A program made the translations under genes and the position numbers. Of a DNA stretch of 64,000 nt, positions 61,765-64,000 are shown one piece after another. Each line of letters begins with the position of its first letter. Positions within the stretch are counted from its first letter, which is position 1. Below the pieces are notes generated by a model. That model was not told the origin of the DNA and did not search any database. It saw only the letters and a list, made by a program, of their open reading frames with translations. Origin of the DNA: Amaranthus tricolor (lineage: Eukaryota > Streptophyta > Magnoliopsida > Caryophyllales > Amaranthaceae); assembly GCF_026212465.1 (NCBI RefSeq), contig NC_080061.1, positions 23,625,295 to 23,689,294 on the forward strand, given 5' to 3'.

Positions 61765-63579
61765 ATGTTGAAGATGAACGAGCGCATGGAAGAGGGGTAC
61801 TCCACACAAAGGCCACCCATGTTCGATGGGAAATTCTATACTTACTGGAAAAATAGAATGGAAATCTTCATAAAAGCCGAAAATTATCAAGTTTGGAGAG
61901 TCATTGAAATTGGAGACTTTGAGGTGACAACCATCAACTCCAACAATGAAGCTGTTCCAAAACCAATCACTGAATATGAAAAAGAAGATTTTCAAAAGAT
62001 GGAGATGAACGCTCTTGCTATCAAGTTACTTCACTGTGGGCTTGGTCCAAATGAGCACAATCGAATTATGGGTTGCAAAACCGCTAAGCAGATTTGGGAC
62101 CTGCTTGAAGTTACCCATGAAGGTACTAGTGAAGTAAAGAGATCCAAGATTGATTTGCTAATGTCCAAATATGAAAGATTCGTAATGGAACCTAGGGAAA
62201 ACATTCAAGAAATGTTCACTAGGTTCACAAATATTACGAATGAGTTAGTCTCTCTTGGTAGAATCATTCCCGTTGATGAACAAGTTAGAAAAGTACTTAG
62301 GAGTCTTCCTCAAGACGAACGCTGGAGAGCAAAGGTAACAGCCATCCAGGAGTCCAAAGATTTCACCAAGTTCAATTTGGAAGAGCTGGCTGGTTCCCTA
62401 ATGACCCATGAATTGCATTTGGGAACAGCTGACAGTTCCCGAAACAAAGGACTGGCTCTAGTAGCTGATGATAGCGATGAATCAGAAACTGGTGAACAGG
62501 AAGCAGCATTGTTGGCTCGAAAATTCAAAAAATTCTTCAGGAACAGAAGGTATGGTAATCAAAGAAATAACAAAGAGAAGGGAACAACGAACGTGAAGAC
62601 AAGTTTTGAATGCCACAAGTGTGGGAGCACTGAACACTTCATCAAGAATTGCCCTCAATGGAAAAATGAGAAGGGCAAGGGAAAAGCAAGAGAAGTTGGA
62701 AAACAATATAAGAAGGGAAACTTCAAAACAGATTTTAGAAAAGCAATGATAGCAGCTTGGGGAGATACGGAGAGCGAGGCTGAAACTGAAGCGCCAATAG
62801 AGGAAGAAACAGCAAACCTATGCCTCATGGCATCTCATGAAGAATCCAAAGAAAAAGAGGTAATGCTTTCTGTTCCATCTCCTAAACGACTGTCCAACAT
62901 GAGTAAAAATAATTTAATCAAATTACTTTTAGAGAAACAAGAAAAGCTAGATGAAAAAACAGCTAAGTGTCTCCAAATTGAGAAAGATCTTAACTTAAGT
63001 GAAGATCATATCTCATATCTAAACTCCTTTAGAATCGATGTGCAAAGTAGATTTTTTGATTTGCTAGATAAGAATATCATTTTGAAAGAGCAGTTGGAGA
63101 AATTAAAACAGGAATTTATCACTCTTAATATTGAATTGAATCAAAGCAAATTGTTAAGATCAAAATCGGTTGAAAATGATAAAACCACTCACGTGGTTAG
63201 CACTGAATTTCAAAAGTTGAAATCAAAATTAGAATCCTACGAAATTGAAAATGAAAATTTGAAAAATAAAATAAACTTAAGAGGAAAAGGGAAAATCAAT
63301 GAAATTCCCAAATGGATTCTAAATGCTAAAACCAAAAGTAAAGAAGGTCTAGGCTATATTAGGAATGATAAAAAGAAAAAGTTCTATGTAGATCTCCCTA
63401 GTAGCAAAATATGTTCCTTTTGTGGTAAAAGTGGACACCTAAAACATCAATGTACAAAGAGGGAACAGCATGTCAAAGCAAATAAAAATTATGTCGAACG
63501 TATATGGATTAAGAAATGTGATTCAAATATTGTCGACAAGGAACCCAAGGATGAATGGGTTCCTGCACCTAACCACTAA
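61765..63579 (+). CDS. Copia Gag
   Basis: 604 codons, starting MLKMNERMEEGYSTQRPPMF. The N-terminal half (FDGKFYTYWKNRMEIFIKA ... KQIWDLLEVTHEGTSEVKRS) is the capsid-like UBN2/DUF4219 region of copia Gag proteins. A first zinc knuckle, CHKCGSTEHFIKNC, starts near residue 283 and a second, CSFCGKSGHLKHQC, near residue 550. Between them (about 390-520) is a lysine/leucine-rich stretch likely to form a coiled coil. It ends at TAA (63577-63579), and the same frame continues into pol. It appears undamaged. Confidence 0.88.
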   Translation: MLKMNERMEEGYSTQRPPMFDGKFYTYWKNRMEIFIKAENYQVWRVIEIGDFEVTTINSNNEAVPKPITEYEKEDFQKMEMNALAIKLLHCGLGPNEHNRIMGCKTAKQIWDLLEVTHEGTSEVKRSKIDLLMSKYERFVMEPRENIQEMFTRFTNITNELVSLGRIIPVDEQVRKVLRSLPQDERWRAKVTAIQESKDFTKFNLEELAGSLMTHELHLGTADSSRNKGLALVADDSDESETGEQEAALLARKFKKFFRNRRYGNQRNNKEKGTTNVKTSFECHKCGSTEHFIKNCPQWKNEKGKGKAREVGKQYKKGNFKTDFRKAMIAAWGDTESEAETEAPIEEETANLCLMASHEESKEKEVMLSVPSPKRLSNMSKNNLIKLLLEKQEKLDEKTAKCLQIEKDLNLSEDHISYLNSFRIDVQSRFFDLLDKNIILKEQLEKLKQEFITLNIELNQSKLLRSKSVENDKTTHVVSTEFQKLKSKLESYEIENENLKNKINLRGKGKINEIPKWILNAKTKSKEGLGYIRNDKKKKFYVDLPSSKICSFCGKSGHLKHQCTKREQHVKANKNYVERIWIKKCDSNIVDKEPKDEWVPAPNH

Positions 63580-64000
63580 TTTGCTTTGCAGATTCAAGTG
63601 AGGGGGAACAACTCATGGTATCTCGACAGTGGGTGTTCGAGGCATATGACGGGTGACAAATCTAAATTTCTCTCACTTGAAGCCTATTATGGGGGAACAG
63701 TAACCTTCGGTGACAACATGAAGGGTGAGATAATCGCCAAAGGAAAGGTTGGAAGGTCTAGTTCCCATGCCATTGATAATGTATTTTTAGTCGAGAATTT
63801 AAAACACAATTTGTTAAGTATTTCTCAATTTTGCGACAAAGGTAACTCTGTTAAGTTTACTTCTGAAAAATGCATAATTTCTAGGAACAGTACAGGAGAC
63901 CCTGTGCTGGAGGGAATCAGAAAAGGGAACACCTATGTGGTGGACCTGGACACTGTTCCCAGAAACAGTCTAACGTGTTTAAGTGTTATTGAAGAAGACC
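63580..64000 (+). CDS. Copia Pol, N-terminal part (protease), partial
   Basis: Begins directly after the Gag TAA, in the same frame, and has no ATG near its start. WYLDSGCSRHMTGDKSKF carries the catalytic Asp (GAC at 63625-63627) of the copia aspartic protease; LKHNLLSISQFCDKG is the usual following block. The frame is open to the window edge. Expression would need readthrough of the TAA, internal initiation, or the TAA may simply be a lesion. Confidence 0.83.

Larger units (their letters stand above)
60445..64000 (+). mobile_element. Ty1/copia LTR retrotransposon, 5' part
   Basis: The 5' LTR, primer site, gag and start of pol are present; the element runs off the window. It is inserted directly into EPRV copy C. 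The protease motif WYLDSGCSRHMTG at the start of pol is diagnostic of Ty1/copia. The long Gag with two separated zinc knuckles suggests a SIRE/Maximus-like lineage, but that is a guess without RT sequence. Confidence 0.88.

Noticed and set aside
40414..64000. Frequent GGAACAG/CTGTTCC words in both the gypsy and copia elements
   Set aside because: Noticeable by eye, but I cannot count a significant excess or connect it to a function without computation.

Overview
The window is plant nuclear DNA, most likely from a eudicot. It is built almost entirely of satellite repeat and nested mobile elements, and I see no intact host gene. The evidence is a long AT-rich tandem array, a CACTA DNA transposon, Ty3/gypsy and Ty1/copia LTR retrotransposons primed by initiator tRNA-Met, and integrated Caulimoviridae (endogenous pararetrovirus, EPRV). 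The species cannot be read from the sequence.

Layout. (1) 1-21590: a 42-bp satellite whose core is the palindrome CAATGATCATTG, with higher-order repeats of 4250, 1264, 468 and 803 bp. Because 42 is divisible by 3, long open frames appear on the + strand; I treat them as artefacts. (2) 21591-28624: an interruption of the array. It contains a CACTA element at 22125-25940 with a TTA target-site duplication, which carries captured pieces of two host genes: the last two exons of a PIG-P-like GPI-anchor gene, intron retained, and the C-terminus of a receptor-like kinase. The CACTA flanks (about 3.2 kb together) are unassigned, possibly an old LTR. (3) 28625-34871: a second satellite block. (4) 34872-60444: a cluster of three EPRV copies. 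A and B lie head-to-tail on the - strand. C is head-to-head with B on the + strand, giving an inverted repeat with arms of about 4.16 kb. The viral unit is about 7.5 kb and has a promoter, a tRNA-Met primer site, one large ORF1 (movement protein, coat region with zinc knuckle, protease, reverse transcriptase, RNase H) and a downstream ORF2 of unknown function. This layout resembles florendoviruses. (5) 40414-46917: a young Ty3/gypsy element inside copy A, with LTRs differing at two positions that I found. (6) 60445-64000: the 5' part of a Ty1/copia element whose LTR cuts off copy C inside the reverse transcriptase; it leaves the window in pol.

How the parts fit together. The history appears to be satellite array, then EPRV integration, then LTR-element insertions into the EPRV; the CACTA insertion is undated relative to these. 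Every ORF1 copy is damaged: A by a stop codon, the gypsy insertion, frameshifts and a deletion; B by loss of its 5' end and a changed RT residue; C by a stop codon, frameshifts and truncation. Only ORF2 of copy B looks complete. The most interesting signals are the tandem and inverted EPRV cluster, whose outer end lies six bases from the viral primer site; the CACTA with two captured genes; the palindromic satellite with a perfect 4.25-kb duplication; and the as-1-like repeats upstream of the viral promoter.
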